Positions 1-13,310 are shown, numbered from the stretch's first letter. The stretch: DNA of 64,000 bases from Dasypus novemcinctus (GCF_030445035.2 NC_080702.1:28536053-28600052), one strand, 5' to 3'. Program-made: numbers and translations. Notes: a model not told the origin generated them from the sequence alone.

Positions 1-939
1 GTCCAACTGACTAAAGATAATTTTTTGGATAAGTATTAATTTGAATATATATGCATAATATTTTTCACAGACTCCATCGCTACCCTCTATTCCTTCTCTG
101 CCCGTTCATGGAGACAATATATTGAGAATCTATACCTCAAGTAGGAAGATAAGCTCATGAGAACTTAGATCTCCCCACAATTCCCTCATGCACTGACCTC
201 ATTGATGCTGTCCACCAGTTTAATTTGGAGTATACAAACACACACCAGATATGAGCCAGGGTCTGTCATGCCCTCCCAGGTAGAGGTTATGCCAGGACGA
301 GGATGCATCACACACCCACAGGTTGACACAGAAGCACAGGGCACAGTCCTGGGCCAGGTAGGAGCACAGGCTCAAGAAGGGAAAGCCAGGAACCTCAGGG
401 GAAAGGGAGGTCCTGGGAATGAGAGTGCAGAGGCGGAATGTTGAAGGAGAGAGGGAATTTTCTGAGATAGGAAGAACAAGGCTTCAGAGAGTATAATAGT
501 AAGGTTTTGTTACGGGCAAGGTATGAGAGAGGGGTAGAATACTAAAAGGGGAGATTAGGATCCCAGTATGGAAAGGTAATAGGAAATAAGAGGATCACTT
601 GGCTTCTCAATGGATGAATCCAAGATTTACTGATGGTGTACTAAATTCAGAAACTTTTGTTAAAGGAGAGAAAATGATACTGTACTATTTTATTCATCAA
701 CACTGCTATTTGCTATAAATGTCCAAGATTCCCAGGATAAAAGGATAAGGAGGACTCTATAAAATAAAGTCACTGGCCAAAACAACATTCCAATTGATTT
801 GAGTCCAGAGGCAGGGTAGAATAGACTTATGCTATCCATAGCCAGCCCCAAACAATTAGCAGATCCATTAGCAAAATAAATGTTATTTTAATCTATAAAT
901 TGTGTGGTGATATTTTTATGTAGCAAGAGATAACCAGAC
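1..939. other. No gene recognised; possible MaLR-like tail at the right end
   Basis: AT-rich sequence without a recognisable exon. The only open frame above 60 codons (202-444) shows no domain. The last ~100 bases (aataaatg followed by an AT-rich stretch) resemble the 3' end of a MaLR-type LTR, but the match is weak. The final six bases, CCAGAC at 934-939, recur exactly at 17560-17565 and are taken as the left target-site duplication of the LTR that begins at 940. Confidence 0.4.
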
Positions 940-1020
940 TGTTGGAGATTTGGACCCGAAGGGTATCGGGAATGAAAGAAAGAAAAAGGAGAGTGAAAGA
1001 GAAGAAAGAGAGAGAGAGAG
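940..1020 (-). mobile_element. LTR piece, class II (ERVK-like), 3' part of the element
   Basis: These 81 bases match the end of the whole solo LTR at 50747-51154: both begin TGTTGGAGATTTGGACCC on the plus strand and run into an AG/GA-rich tract. The remaining part of the same LTR type starts in a GA tract at 17216. CCAGAC directly precedes this piece and directly follows the other one, so both look like parts of a single fossil LTR. The 6 bp duplication favours class II (ERVK-like) by analogy with that group; the family name is inferred. Confidence 0.7.
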
Positions 1021-1100
1021 ATTGCCAATACCTTGGTTTTGGACTTGTAGCCTCTAAAACCCTGAGCCAATAAAGTTCTGTCATTTAAGCAAACCAGCAC
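1021..1100 (+). mobile_element. MaLR-like LTR tail
   Basis: The stretch reads 'ccttggttttggactt...tagcctctaaaaccctgagccaataaag', a pattern typical of the 3' ends of MLT1/MST-type MaLR LTRs, including the AATAAA signal. It starts exactly where the GA tract of the preceding LTR piece stops. It is a short fossil fragment and the subfamily cannot be named from this length. Confidence 0.5.
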
Positions 1101-3499
1101 ACTTGGGGCCTACTTCCAGCGGGGACACCTCAGCTCTGCCCCCAGAACATCAGGTCTGAAGTTTCTCTAAAGACAGGTGTCAGAAGAGGTCAATGCTTTG
1201 AGGGCACTGGAGCTTTCCCATTGGGGAGGTACCACCTTCAGGAACCACATGCCTAGATGCCTGCAGCCCCGCTTGCCATGGGCTCCTGCATCTTCACGTT
1301 CGGGTCCTTCATGGTCAAGGTCTCCCTCCCTGACGTTCCACTCCCACATTGCCCACAGTGTGACCGTTTGAAATGATTGGATGAATACTGAAGAAGAGAA
1401 AGATGATGTTTTCACAGCCATCTCTTGCTGTGGGTGTGATCCACTTTGAACTTGAGTAGAGAAGTTCAAAGCATGACCATCAGTAGAGAGGTCTTTGACT
1501 AGATGACTTAATAAGACCACTCGAGCGTCTCGATTGGACTATGTGAGTGAGGCCTGGCTCAGGTCGAGTCTCTGCCAACCGCCCTCGCTGGCACTGATAG
1601 AAGCAGAAGCACAGAGAGAGAAACAGACAAAGGCAGGGAAATCACCATGTGTGATCCTGCCGCGCCAAGACTGAGCGGGGAGGCCCAGAAGAGAGCAGCC
1701 CCGCGCCAGCTTTGCTGAGAGCTGCGGAAGAGCAGAGGCCTCGACAGAGACCCACAGCCATCACGCTTTACCTCGCGGTGGCTGACTTTGGTGGGAAAGC
1801 ACCTGTCACCGTGCCTCGAGTTAGACTTTTCACGTTCTTGCAGCTTTGACCCCAAAGAAATCCCCTAACCAAAGTCAACCCGTTGCTGGTACTTTGCAAC
1901 GGCCGCCCTTGGGCCAAGGAAAACCCTCGGCTTGTGGGGAGACCTGGCCCAGCACAGCCACGCTCACCCTGCCCACCAGTCAGCCTGCTCCTCCCACCAT
2001 GCCCGCCACCCCCCACCTGCACCATTCCAGGGACTCCCCGTGCTGTCCACGGCCCCAGGTAGCCTGCCTTGACGTGTCCCCTCTGGAGTGGGCGACTTTC
2101 CGTGTGCCCACAGCACCTTCTCCTCGTCTTTGTGTCATCAGTGACCATGTTCTTATGCCCCAATCTGCCCCTCCCCAGCTGTCAGCTCTAGCAGGGCCCG
2201 GACAGTGCCCGACTCCCTGTCCCCGGTGCCAAACCCCCAGAAGGCACCCCATAAAGGTTTGTGGAGTGACTGCATGACTGGGAGGCAGTGGGAAGAGAAG
2301 AGATCTGGACGCTTTCCAGCATGCCCTCTGAGCTGAGACCATCAGGCTGGTGACCGCAGGCCTTGGAGCCCCAAGGAGGAGGATAGGACCTCAGGGCCAG
2401 AAGGCGTCTGGGCACTGACCTCCCGACCAGCTGCTTGACACTTACACTGGACGTGCAGGCAGCACGGTCAACAGGGAGGTGACCGCACAACCACCGTGTT
2501 CAGAGCAGGACACCGAGGCCGGCCTCCTTACCGGGGACCCAGGCCTGGGTGTGGGGAGAGCGCATGCCCCTTTGGCAGCCCCCAGCTCTGCCGTTCTGTG
2601 TGCCGTGGCCAGGAGCCCTCCCGGGGTGCTCCCCACCGTGCATTCCAGCTCCACGGGCGCCGCGTTCAGGCTTACGCAGGCGAGGCCTTGTCCACCCCAG
2701 AGCCCCCTGCCCGCACGGCTATTCCCTGTAACCCACCACCTGCTTGGGCTCTTCTGCAAAGCACAGCCTTTGGAGTCAGAGTGTCCAGGGTGGAAAACAC
2801 ACAGCTGGAGCAGGTCACGGCCCTGTGTCGGGATCGCAGACCCTGCGTTTTCTAGAAGGCCAAAGGAAGCCAGTGATGGCCGGCTCAGGCGGGTGTGTTG
2901 GGGTTGAAGAGTTGATGTGAAACCTCGAAAGAGCTTCAACTCAGGAGGTCCCCTGGCCCAGCGAGCATGCCAGGGGCAAGGCTCCGCTCAGGAAGAGGGG
3001 CGGGCGAGAGCAGGGACCGGGAGCCCACCTCGGAGGCTGGGCTCACTCTCTCGGAGCTGCAGGACTTGAGTGCCGTCTATGGGGGCAGGAGCAGGTGGGC
3101 CAGGAGGGCTCCTTAGCAGCAGCGAGCACACTGACCCTCAGCACTGGGGGTCCGCCCTGCATCCACCCTGGGCTCCCCTGCCTCTCTCATATCCCCCTGG
3201 GCTCTGCTAGAGTTGGGGTGGGTTCAGGTGCCCTGGGTCTTCTCAGGGAGGACAGGAGGAGGCAGAGGGGCAGGAGCACAAGGCTGACCTGCCCTCTCCC
3301 CTGCTCAGACTCCCAAGGCTGCGCCCGCCTCCAGGTCTGTTCCAGGTGCGCTGTCCGCTGGCACGGGAGAAAGTGAAAAATCAGTCAGAGAGGCTTTTCC
3401 AGCCTTCAGAGATTCCCTCCCCACGGCCCTAAGAAACAGGTCTGCCACCAATTCCTGAGTCCAGATCTCGCGGAAGAAATGAGGTCACGAGGCCAAGAA
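1101..3499. other. GC-rich unique sequence, no gene recognised
   Basis: Several overlapping open frames (up to 165 codons on the minus strand at 2442-2939) run here on different strands. This is expected in GC-rich non-coding DNA where stop codons are rare. None shows a domain, a conserved splice pattern or a signal peptide that I recognise. A short stretch near 2220-2290 resembles an old MIR/L2-type tail, but too weakly to call. Confidence 0.4.
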
Positions 3500-6400
3500 G
3501 TGCACCATACCCCAGTCAGAACAAATCCGAAGAGACCTCCTCCAGGACACATACTCCTCAGAAGGTCAAATGTCAAAGACAAAGAGAAAATTCTCAGAGC
3601 AGCAAGGAAGAAGCAAACTGTCACCTACAAGTATGCCCAGTAAGACTCCATGTGGATTTCCCTTCAGAAACCATGAAGGCGAGAAGACAGAGGCATGATA
3701 CAACTAGGATAGTGAAGGAGCAAAACCGCCAGCCTAGAATTCTTTATCCTGCAAAACTGTCCTTCCGATACGAGGGCGAGTAGAAAACACTCACAAAGAA
3801 ACAAAAACTAAGAGACTTTGCCAAGAAGAGAATCGAACTTTGCAGGAAATAGTAAAGGAAGCCTTAGAACCTGAGATCAAAAGACAGGAGAGAGAGAGGC
3901 CTGGAGAAGAGCAGAGAAGAAAGACTAGCAGAATGGCTAACCCAAAGAGTAAGAAGACAGACAAAAATAGCATACATCCTAAGAAAACCCAAGAGTAAAA
4001 CGGTGGAAGGAAATCATGCATTTAAAGCAATATCATTGAAGGTGAGTAGATTAAACTCCCCAATCAAAAGGTACAGGCTGACAGAATGGATGAAAAAAAC
4101 TTGAGTCATCCATCTGCTGCTTTGTAGACCCAGGGCTGCAAAACAGCCAAAAGTGAAAGGTTGGAAAAAGATACTCCATGCAAACAATCACCAAAAAGAG
4201 CAGGGGGAGCTAGACTGCCCTCAGGCAAAACAGACTTGAATGCAAAAAGTTATGAGAGATAGAGGATGTATGAATAAAAGGGACCATCCACCAGGAAGCA
4301 ATCAGTCGTAAATATCTAGGTAGCTAACCAGTGGAGCCCAAAATACATGGGACAAACGCTGGCAAAACTCAAGGGAGAAATAGGCATCTCTACAAGGATC
4401 GTTGCAGACTTCAATGCCCCACTCGTATCATGAGCTAGAACAATTAGGCTGAAGAGCAATGAGGAATGAGAGAAGTTAACGGCATGATCAACGACTGAGA
4501 CCTAACAGACATCTATAGAAGGCTGCATCCCAACTCAGCGGGGTCTGCATTCTTCTCAAGTGCCCATGGATCTTTTTCCAGGAGAGACCACATGTTAGGG
4601 CACAATGCAGCTCTCGGTCAATAGAGAAAGATTGAAATGAATCAAAGCACCTTCTGAGATCAAAATGGAAGGAAAGTGGAAATCAGTCACAAACAGGACC
4701 AAAGTCAATTCGCCAAGGTGTGGAGGCCGAAGAACACATCCTTACGTAATCAGTGGGTCCAAGAAGAAATCGCCAGTGAAGTCAGTCAATCTTTGGAGAC
4801 AAAGAAATATGAGAACACAACTTATCAAAACATAGGGGATACAGCAAAAGCAATCTTGGGAGGGAAAATTAGAGCCTTCGATGCTGACATGAAAAACAAA
4901 GAAAGAGGTAAATGCAAAGATCGAACTGAATGACTAGAGAAACTAGAAGGAGAAGAGCAAGCCAATCCTGAAACAAGCAAGAGGAAAGAAAGAAAGAAAG
5001 ATGAGAGCAGAAATAAATGAAATTGAGAACAACCACCACAAACAATAGAGCAAATCAACAAAACCTAAAGCTGGTCCTTTGAGACAAACCCCTAGCCAGA
5101 CTAACCGAAAACAAAAGAGAGAAGATGTAAATCATTGGAATCAGAAATGAATGAAAGAGGGGATGTTGTGATTGACCCCACAGAAATGAAAAGGATCCCA
5201 AGAGGATATTATGAGAAGCTGCATGCCAACAAAGTAGACAACCTGGATGAAATGGACAAATTCCTAGAAATGCGCAGACCACCTACACTGATGCTATGAG
5301 AAATAGAATATCTTAACAGACCATCACAGTGAAAGAGTTTGAATCCATCATCCCAAATCTCCCAGCCAAGAATAGTCCAGGGCCAGATGGTTTCACAGGT
5401 GAATTGTACCAAGCATTTAGAAAAGAATGAACACCAATCCTGTTTAGACTCTTCCCAAAAATTGAACAGGAGGAAAAATGACCCAAGACAGTCGATGAAG
5501 CCAATGTCAGCCTAATACCAAAGCCAGGTAAAGACACCACAAGGAAAGAAAATTAGAGACCAATCTCTCGAATGAACATCAATGCAAAAACTCTCGACAA
5601 AATACTTGCCAATAGAATCCAAGAGCATATCAAAAGACTTATACATCACGGCCAAGTGGGATTTATTCCTGTCACGCAAGTCTGGTTCAACATAAGGAAA
5701 TCAATCCAAGACAAACAACACATCATCATCTCAATCGATACGGAAAAGGCATTTGACAAAATCCAGCATCCTTTTTCAGATACAAACTTCAAACAATAGG
5801 AATAGAAGGAAAATTCCTGAACATGATAATGGGCATAGGTGGAAAACCCACAGCTGTGATGTGCTCATGGACTGGAAGAATAAATATCATGAAGATATCA
5901 ATCTTTCCCAAACCGATTTATTGATTCAATGCAGTACCAACCAAAATGCCAACAGCCATTTTACAGAATCAAAACAGGCCATTACCAAATTCATTTGGAA
6001 GGGAAAGTGCATCCAAATAGCCAAAAGTATTCTGAACAAGAAGAGCGACATGGGAGCAATTTCACTGCCTGGCCTTCAAAGGTATTACAAAGCTACCGTG
6101 GTCAAAACAGGAAGGTAGCAGCATAAAGATAGGCACATCTATCGGTGGAATAGAATGGAAAACCCAGAAAAACACCCTCACCTCTACTGTCAACTGGTTT
6201 TTGACAAACCTACCAAGGCCGTGTTAATGGGACATAATGGGTTCTTTGACAAATGGTGCTGGGGGAACTGGATATCTATGACCAAAAGAATGAAAGAGGA
6301 CCCTATCTCACTCCCTACACAAGAATCAACTGAAAATGGATTGAAGACCTAGATAGAAAAGCAGATATGAAAGACCTAGAAGAAAACATAGGGAAGCATC

Positions 6401-7410
6401 TTCAAGACCTTGTAGTAGGTGGCGGTTTTTCTGTGACCTTATGCCCAAAGCACAGGCCACAAGAGAAAAAAAAAATAGATAAAAGGGACCTCCACAAAAT
6501 TAAACACTTGTGCACCTCACAGGACTTTGTCAAAAGGGTGAAAAGGCAGGTGATTCAATAGAGGAAGATATTTGGAAATCACATGTCTGATAAGGGTCTA
6601 ATATCCATGATCTATAATGAGATCTTTACATCTCAACAATAAAAGGAGAAACAATCCAATTTAAAAATGAGCAACAGATTGAGTACATATTTGTCCAAAG
6701 AAGAACTATGAATGGCAAAAAAACACATGGGGAAAATACTCAAGATCTCTTCTGATTAGGGCAATGCAAATCAAAACCCACAAGGACTTATCACTTCACA
6801 TCTATCAGAATGGCCACTATTCCCAAAGACAGAGAACTCCAAGTGCTGGAGAGGCTGTGGAGAGATAGGAGCACTTCTTCCCGGCTGGCTGGTGGCAATG
6901 CAGGACGGTCCAGCCACTGTGGAGGACTGTTTGGCAGTCCCTCAAGAAGTTGAAAATAGACTCGCCATGTGACCCTGCAGTACCACCACTGGGTCTATAG
7001 CCAGAAGAACCAAGAGCAGTGACACAAACAGACATCTGCACGTCAATTTTCCCAGTGGCATTCTTCACACTTGCCAAAAGTTGGAAACAATCCAGGTGTC
7101 CATCGATGGATGAGTGGAAAAACAAGCTGGTGAATTCAACCAAGGAAAAGTTAGGCAGCAGTACGAAGAAATGAATTGTCAAGAAGAAGACAACGTGAAT
7201 GACCCTGGAGGAGATTCTTTGAAGTGAAGCCAGCCAGACACAAAAGGGCCAATACCACAAGATTGTGTTATGATGAACCAAATAGACTGTGTGACATACT
7301 GTATGATAAAAAAACAATTTCTACTAGCCAGGCCATTTAATTGAGAGTTGTACAGTTTTATTCAATTGTGCTTGCTTTTTCTTTTTAAATGATTGCTTCT
7401 ATCGCCAATT
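3500..7410 (+). mobile_element. LINE-1, 5'-truncated, old
   Basis: The left part (to ~3780) corresponds to the end of L1 ORF1, ending in the frame that reads 'ILYPAKLSFRY'. ORF2 follows: endonuclease-like sequence around 4100-4700, then reverse-transcriptase sequence around 5400-5760 ('LIPKPGKDTTRK', '[20 protein letters not shown]', '[16 protein letters not shown]'). After 5760 the frame breaks and the catalytic FxDD region is missing, so an internal deletion is present. C-terminal ORF2 sequence continues from ~5860 to ~7310 in many short frames, including a cysteine-poor tail near 6780-7310. A long 166-codon frame on the opposite strand (6817-7317) is only its mirror. The copy is inactive and diverged by many stops and indels. 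Confidence 0.9.
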
Positions 7411-8673
7411 CTTAAGTGGACAAGATAGAGTTAGAAATAATCAAGGCAGTGGGAAGCCTCTGGGCAGGATTGGTGGCACAGCTGCCATGTCTGACTTTGG
7501 TCTCATTTGCACCTCATCACTGGCCAGATGGAGACAGCAGCCCAGGAGTGCAAGTGGGTCTCCTCAGACCACACGGCCCTCCCCCAGCCCTGTGTGGAGT
7601 TGGATTTGGGGTTCCGTCCATCCCCTTCCTGCTTCTCCCATGTCTGAGTGTGTGCATTCGCTCCATGTGAAACCAGACTCCAGGGTTCACAGTGTCTGCC
7701 TGCCATGGACGTGACGCTGTCCCAGGAAGTCGATGCTAGAATGGATCCCGCTGTGTGGCAAGGAGACTGGGGGTGGGCCCCAGTGACTAACCTGGGCTCC
7801 CCAAAATGGAAAGGACAGAGCAGCGGGCTCTGAACCCAGCTGGGTCTCCCCCGAGCTGAGGCCCGAGCCACCCGCAGCCTTCCCAGGGAGCTGTGGGGGG
7901 GACGTGTTGGCAGAATGGCGTCCAGGGAACAAGGCGATCCAGGAGAGGGGATGGACAGACAGCCGTGCAGAGGGACATTGGCTGGGTTCTGACAGTTGAA
8001 GGGCCCAGGGAAAATGACCTAAGGAGGTGACCTCACTTCCTCAGTGACAGAACTTGGAACCCTGGTAACCAGGCACCCAGATTCCACAGGCAGCGCCTTC
8101 CCAGCTCACTTGGCAGGAGACGCTCGAGAGAGCAACATGTTCCCCTGCTGCTTTGTGCGACCCCAATGCTCCAGCCTCCGCCAAAGCGGGAATGAATCCC
8201 CTTGCCATTGCTTCTAACATTGGCTCAGGCCTCAGCCATGGAGCCGCTGGCCATTGGCACCCAGGAGGCACCCAGAGGTGACACGGGATGGCCCAGGGTA
8301 GCCGGTCAGCACAGGCCACCACTGTGCTCCTCCTGGGCAGCCCCACGTCCATCGTCTTCCCAGGGTGTGGGGGTGTGGACGGGGGACCACCGCAGGCAGG
8401 AGCAGCTGTCAGGGTTGGGGACCCAGAGGGCCTTCCCTGTCCCCTGCCAGGTCACGGGCGGGGGTGGGAAGAGGCAGCTTGGGGACATCCATGTGGACCA
8501 TGTCTATCCTGAGCCTCGAGCTCCCCTGTACTCTCCACCGGGCTCAGGGAAAGGCAGAGCCCACCTGGGCCTGCCCTGGGTCCTGGCCCGATGGAGGGCT
8601 AGTGTCCCCTGCGGGGGAGGACAGGCGCCTCGCTGACGCCCCTTGGCCCGGCCACCGGGCACTGTGTTCGCAG
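7411..8673. other. Region before the RalGDS-like exons, no exon found
   Basis: Between the LINE-1 tail and the first recognised RalGDS-like exon, GC content rises steeply. I looked for an N-terminal RalGDS exon and found none. Open frames of 60-178 codons on both strands overlap each other and match nothing I know. The segment could hold a promoter or an untranslated exon, but nothing in the sequence decides this. Confidence 0.4.
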
Positions 8674-11600
8674 AGCTCCACGCAGGTGGTCGGCGAGGAG
8701 CTGGAGGAGGGGCTGGTCTACACCGTCTCTCTGAGGAAGGTGCCGGTCCATCGGGGCCCCGGCCAGGGCCGGCGCTGGTTCCAGGTGAGAGCAGGCACCA
8801 AGGGGGGGCCCGAGGCAGCCAGGGAGCACCCCGGGGCCGTGTTCCACCCTGACCGCCGCCCATGCGCTCTTCAAGGCTTTCCCACCCGAGTGGCCCCATA
8901 GCCTGCTCCCCGAGGAACCTGGGACCCCCTGGTCCCCCAGCACACTGCCACTCCACAGATGGGGAAGGTCACTGCACACATGGAGAGGGGTGGGAGAGGG
9001 TCCTTAGCGCAGGATTCCCGTCAGGGCCGGCTGGAGGGTGGGCGCACTGCAGACCCGTGCACGTCATGCTGCTGTGTTTGCGAGTCCCCTCCTTGGCCCC
9101 ACGTCCCCAGCGGCATCTCCGTGACTGTCCTTGCCCATCTGCTCTGAGCTGTCCAGCTCTCCTGCTGAGGAGGGTTCTCGCTGTCTCCCAGAAGCGCCCC
9201 CTTGACCCTCCCAGGTAGGAGCTGGGGCTGCCTCGGCTGCCCAGGATTCCAGGAGGGTGGTGGCTCAGAGCAGCCTTTCAGCCTTCGGGGCTGCTAGAGC
9301 TGAAGGTCCTGTCCCGGGGCCCTGCCAGCTCGGCTGCCCTGGACACCACCCGCAGGCCCGCAGGCAGGGGTCCTCCCGGCCCAGCAGAGGCTCCAGGCAA
9401 GGGCCAGCTGGGCAGAGGACACGCAGACCTCCCTTTCTCCAGCGAGGGCTGGCTGGCCTCAAAGAGGGACAGCGGTGGGGGACCACCGGCTGTCTTTGGG
9501 GGGACCGTCCCTGCAGCCCCTGGCCCTGGCATTTCCCTTCCTTGTCCTGAGGTGGGGTCAGGGTGGCCCACGGCATCCCCTTGTTCCTCTGGCCCCGGGA
9601 CAGTGCAGTCCAGAAGGTGGTCTCCTGACCAGGAGGGTCTGCAGTTGCCCAGGGTCTGCTCAGCCCCTCGGCCCTGCAGGGGCCTTTCTCCCCCAAGGAC
9701 CCTCCAGGCACCCGCCCTTTCAGGCAGGGGCCTCGCCTTTCAGGTGTTGGCTCACCTGCGGTTCCGTGTGAAGGCTGAGGACCTTTCTCCACTAGGTACC
9801 CGCATGGCCCCTCAGCCAGACATTGCTCAGGGCTCAGGGTAGCAGGTGGGCCCTGGCCCCGCCTGGCTGGCCCACCCAGGCCTTGGCAGTGCCTCCTCCA
9901 TCTGGAATACCAGCTGGTGGCCGAGCTGCAGGCGTGCTGCTGCTACGACTGCCTTGTGCCCGATGGGCACTTCAGGGCCTGGTTTGAGGCCGTGGAGCAG
10001 CTCGGCCAGAAGGACAGGTGAGGCCAGGGGGTCATCAGGCCCCGGTGGGGGCAGGAGCGCCCTGGTGGCTCCTGGGCCCGCGTAGGCCCTGCTGCCCAAG
10101 GGGGGCCGGGGCACGCGGACGCCAACTGCTGTGGGGACCCCGGGAGGGAGTCCGAGCTGAGGCTCCCGGGAGCCTGATGGCTGCCCCCTGTCCTGTAGCC
10201 TCCTCCTGTCTCGTGAGTGGGAGCCACCCCCCGAGGCGGCCAGTGAGAGCCTCCAGGCCCAACAGCCCCTGGAAGGCAGCGAGCCTTGGAGCGGAGAGTG
10301 AGTTCCCCTTGTGGGGCAGGCGAGGGTGGGCTCAGGGGAGCTCCAGGCTGAGCGTGGGCTGGGGGGGGTCTGCCTGCCACTGAGCGCCAGGATCCCAGCT
10401 CCACTCCCGACCAGCCCTGGGGCTGGGAGAGTCACCCCCTCCCCGGGCCTGTTTCCTGCTCTGGGCAACGGGGTGGTGCGGCGTGAGCTCTGGGGCAGTC
10501 GGGGCCCCACTGGCTCCTCTTGATGGACCTAGGACGTAGCCGTGTGCAGATTTAGCAGGGCAGAGGGGGGCAGGCATGCCAGGGGAGGCCCCCAAGGTAA
10601 GCCGAGCCTCCGTCCAGCCGCCAGGGCCCCAACGCTGAGTCCAGCGGCAGCGGCAGCAGCACCGCCCTCTCCAGCGTCCAGCTCCAGGGTGGCGCTGACC
10701 TGGGCAGCGGGGATGCCGCAGATTCTCCTCACCCGCATGTGGCCGGCTCCTCCAGCTCTGCGGTGCAAATCCACCTGGACCACATCCCGGAGGCCCAGGA
10801 CGGTCAGGAAGCGAAGGTGACTGCCCAGCCCTGCTCCCTGGGGCCCTCGCCCTCCCACCGCCCCTCCAGTGCCTGCAGGGCCCTCCCCGTGTCCACGAGG
10901 GCTGGAGCCCCGTTGACTCGTCCAGACCTTCTAGAGCCTCCTGGAGCTTCTCGAGCAGCCCGGGCTGCCCCGAGGCTCCCGGCCTTCTGCTGACCTCCCG
11001 TCCCCCACAGCCGGGGCCGTCGACCTGCGCATCGTCTCGGAGCGGCTCCACCATCACGGCAGCATCGGGAGGAACATCCTCTTCCTCCTCCATCCAAGCC
11101 AGGGTCATCCGGACCAGCCAAAAGCACCGTGACTCACGGCCACGCTACAAATGGCACGTGGGCGACTGCTGCTTCATCCGTGTCGCCCTGGCCGAGGACA
11201 GCAGCCACAAGGTCCAGAGCATCCTGGTGAGCCGGGCGTGTGGCCGCCCCCTGGGCTGCGGTGGCTCAGGCAGTAGGCACCTGATAAGTGCCGTGGTCCC
11301 TGCCTGGCGCCCTGGAGCAGACTTGCCAGTGGCTGGGGAAGGACCGATGGCCACGTCCAGGGGCAGGAAGAGCATGTGTGCAACCGCGATCAGGGCTCAG
11401 GACAGTGGACACAGGCAGGCCCAGGGAGGCATGTGCTTGGTGGGCCGAGGAGCAGCCGCGAGGCCAGGGCTGAAGGAGCAGGGGTCGGGGAAAGGCTGGG
11501 GTCAGAGAGGCGCTGGGAGTCCCATTGGGCCCTGGAGCTGCCAGACGGAGCGTGACTTTCTCAGGAGCCACTGAAGGGTCAGAGCAGAGCAGGGACAGCA

Positions 11601-13310
11601 GGAGAGCTTTGGCCCCAGAGTGGACAGTGAGGCAGTGCGTGGAGACACTGGCTGGCGAGGGGTTGCTGCCGTGACCCAGAGGGGAGGACGGGGTCTGCCC
11701 CAGGTCGGTGGCCGTGGAGGCGTGAGCAGGGCCCAGATCCCAGATGGATGTGCAGATGGAGCCACCCCTGCCCCACGGCCCAGAGGCTGCAGAGCTGCAG
11801 TGGTGCATAGCCACATGGGCTGCACTTCTCTGGTGGCCAAGAGCTGGCGTGCTTGTTCTAAGCTGTCCCTGAGTGAGCCTTGGCCTGAGCCCTGCCGGCA
11901 CCCAGGCCCTCGTGCTCAAGGCAGCTGCGCTCTAGACCTTGCTGAGCACAGCTGCCTCCTGGAGCCCAGGGCCTCCTGCGGGGCCGTAGGGTGTCTCCCA
12001 GCCTCCTCTCGGACATCTGGGCTTGGACTGGACGTGTGTGTTCTGCCTGGGGGTTCACTGCTATGCGGAGGCCTCCTGGAGGGGCAGGGGCAGGGCAGGG
12101 GCCCTCCCCGAGGGCGAGGTGTCTCCTGTGATGGGGAGGGAGGAGGGACAGAGAGAGGCCCCGAGGTCACTCCACAGTCCCCACCCTCTGCTGCAAGGCC
12201 ACCCTTTGTCCCAGGGCTCTGGGAACCCCTAGCAGTTGTGCAGGCTGAGGAGCCAGGGGACGGGTTTCAGCCTGCAGGGCAGGGGATTTGGGCCCTCCCT
12301 TGGAAACACCCTCAAGACAGAGCTGCAGGTTCTTGTAGGAGATGGGGTGAGGAATGACTGGGAAAGAGCCCGTACTGTGTGGAGTGTCCCTGGGGGAGCA
12401 AGAGAAGACAGGGAGGCCCCTGGTGACCCAGCCCCGAGCAGAGGGGCCTCCTCGGGGTCTCTGGCAGCTGTGCCATGGGGAGCCGGCTCCAGGACCCATG
12501 CCCTGAGGCCTGTGGCTGACCCACCGCAGGTGACCGACCAAGACAGGGCTCCAGCCGTGACCCGCAAGGCCCTGGAAGAGCACGAGCTGGCTGGGGAGCA
12601 GCCCGCAGACTACCAGCTGGTGCAGATCCTCTCAGGAGATGGCAGTGAGTCGGGGGCGAGTGGAGAGGGCGGGGGCGCAGGGATGGGTGGGGGCAGCACG
12701 GCCCCGGGCCGAAGGTGCGAGGCCCCGCTCAGGAGGCCAGGTGCGGGGCTGCCCATGGCGGGCTGGGCAGGCTGGTCCCTGGGAGCGCTGGGCTCAGGGG
12801 CATGCGCTGGGCTGGAGAAGGCCAGTTTCAGCGCCGCCAGTCCCAGCAGGGAGGCGGCAGGGGTGCTTGGGGGATGAGGCGACCTCGTGGCAGCTCCACT
12901 CTGAGGCTGGCAGGTGGGAGTCAGAGTCGCTTTTGGAACAAGGGTTCCCCGCTTTCAGCTGTGTCTCTGCAGTCTTCCCTGGTCATTCAGGGTGTCGGTC
13001 AGGCGGCTCCTCTGTGGTCCAGGAGTTGTACTGGGGAAGTCGGGTGCCTGGGCGAGGCCGGCTCTCGTGGGGACACAGAGGGTGGGGTTCATCCGTGCTC
13101 CGGAGCACGGCTGACCCCCCTCTGCCCCACCCCCCCAGCGCGGCAGATCCTGGATGGTGCCAACGTGTATTACGCTATGGCGCCCTCGCCCGATTATCGG
13201 TTTCTTCTCCTGAGGAAGACCACGCCCCTGGATGCCAAGGTCAAAGAGAGAGCTCTCTCAGTCGGGGGAGTCAGCAGAAGGGACCCAGGTTCCGAAAGGG
13301 GAAACTGTAA
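8674..13310 (+). pseudogene. RalGDS-like gene remnant: RA domain kept, RasGEF domain absent
   Basis: Seven exons with AG/GT borders and matching phases resemble RalGDS: 8674-8784 (GEELEEGLVYTVSLRKV), 9890-10017 (LVPDGHFRAWFEAVEQL), 10199-10297, 10618-10816 (SGDAAD...AGSSSS...PEAQDGQE), 11011-11226 (Ser-rich linker, then CCFIRVALAEDS), 12530-12644 (QDRAPAVTRKALEEHEL) and 13139-~13310 (GANVYYAMAPSPDYRFLLLRK). In RalGDS proteins the N-terminal exon is followed by the REM and CDC25-type GEF domains, which activate Ral. Only 1.1 kb separates the first two exons here and it contains no GEF sequence. The RA domain, which in RalGDS binds Ras-GTP, is open throughout. In the last exon the RA frame runs on to a stop at 13497, while the RalGDS-like C-terminal tail (SQQKGPRFRKGKL, stop at 13310) sits in another frame, so one indel near 13245 is likely. 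It is a diverged paralogue, probably decaying. A functional GEF-less gene is the alternative. Confidence 0.8.

Noticed and set aside
6817-7317. A 166-codon minus-strand frame
   Set aside because: It is the mirror of the LINE-1 ORF2 C-terminus on the plus strand.
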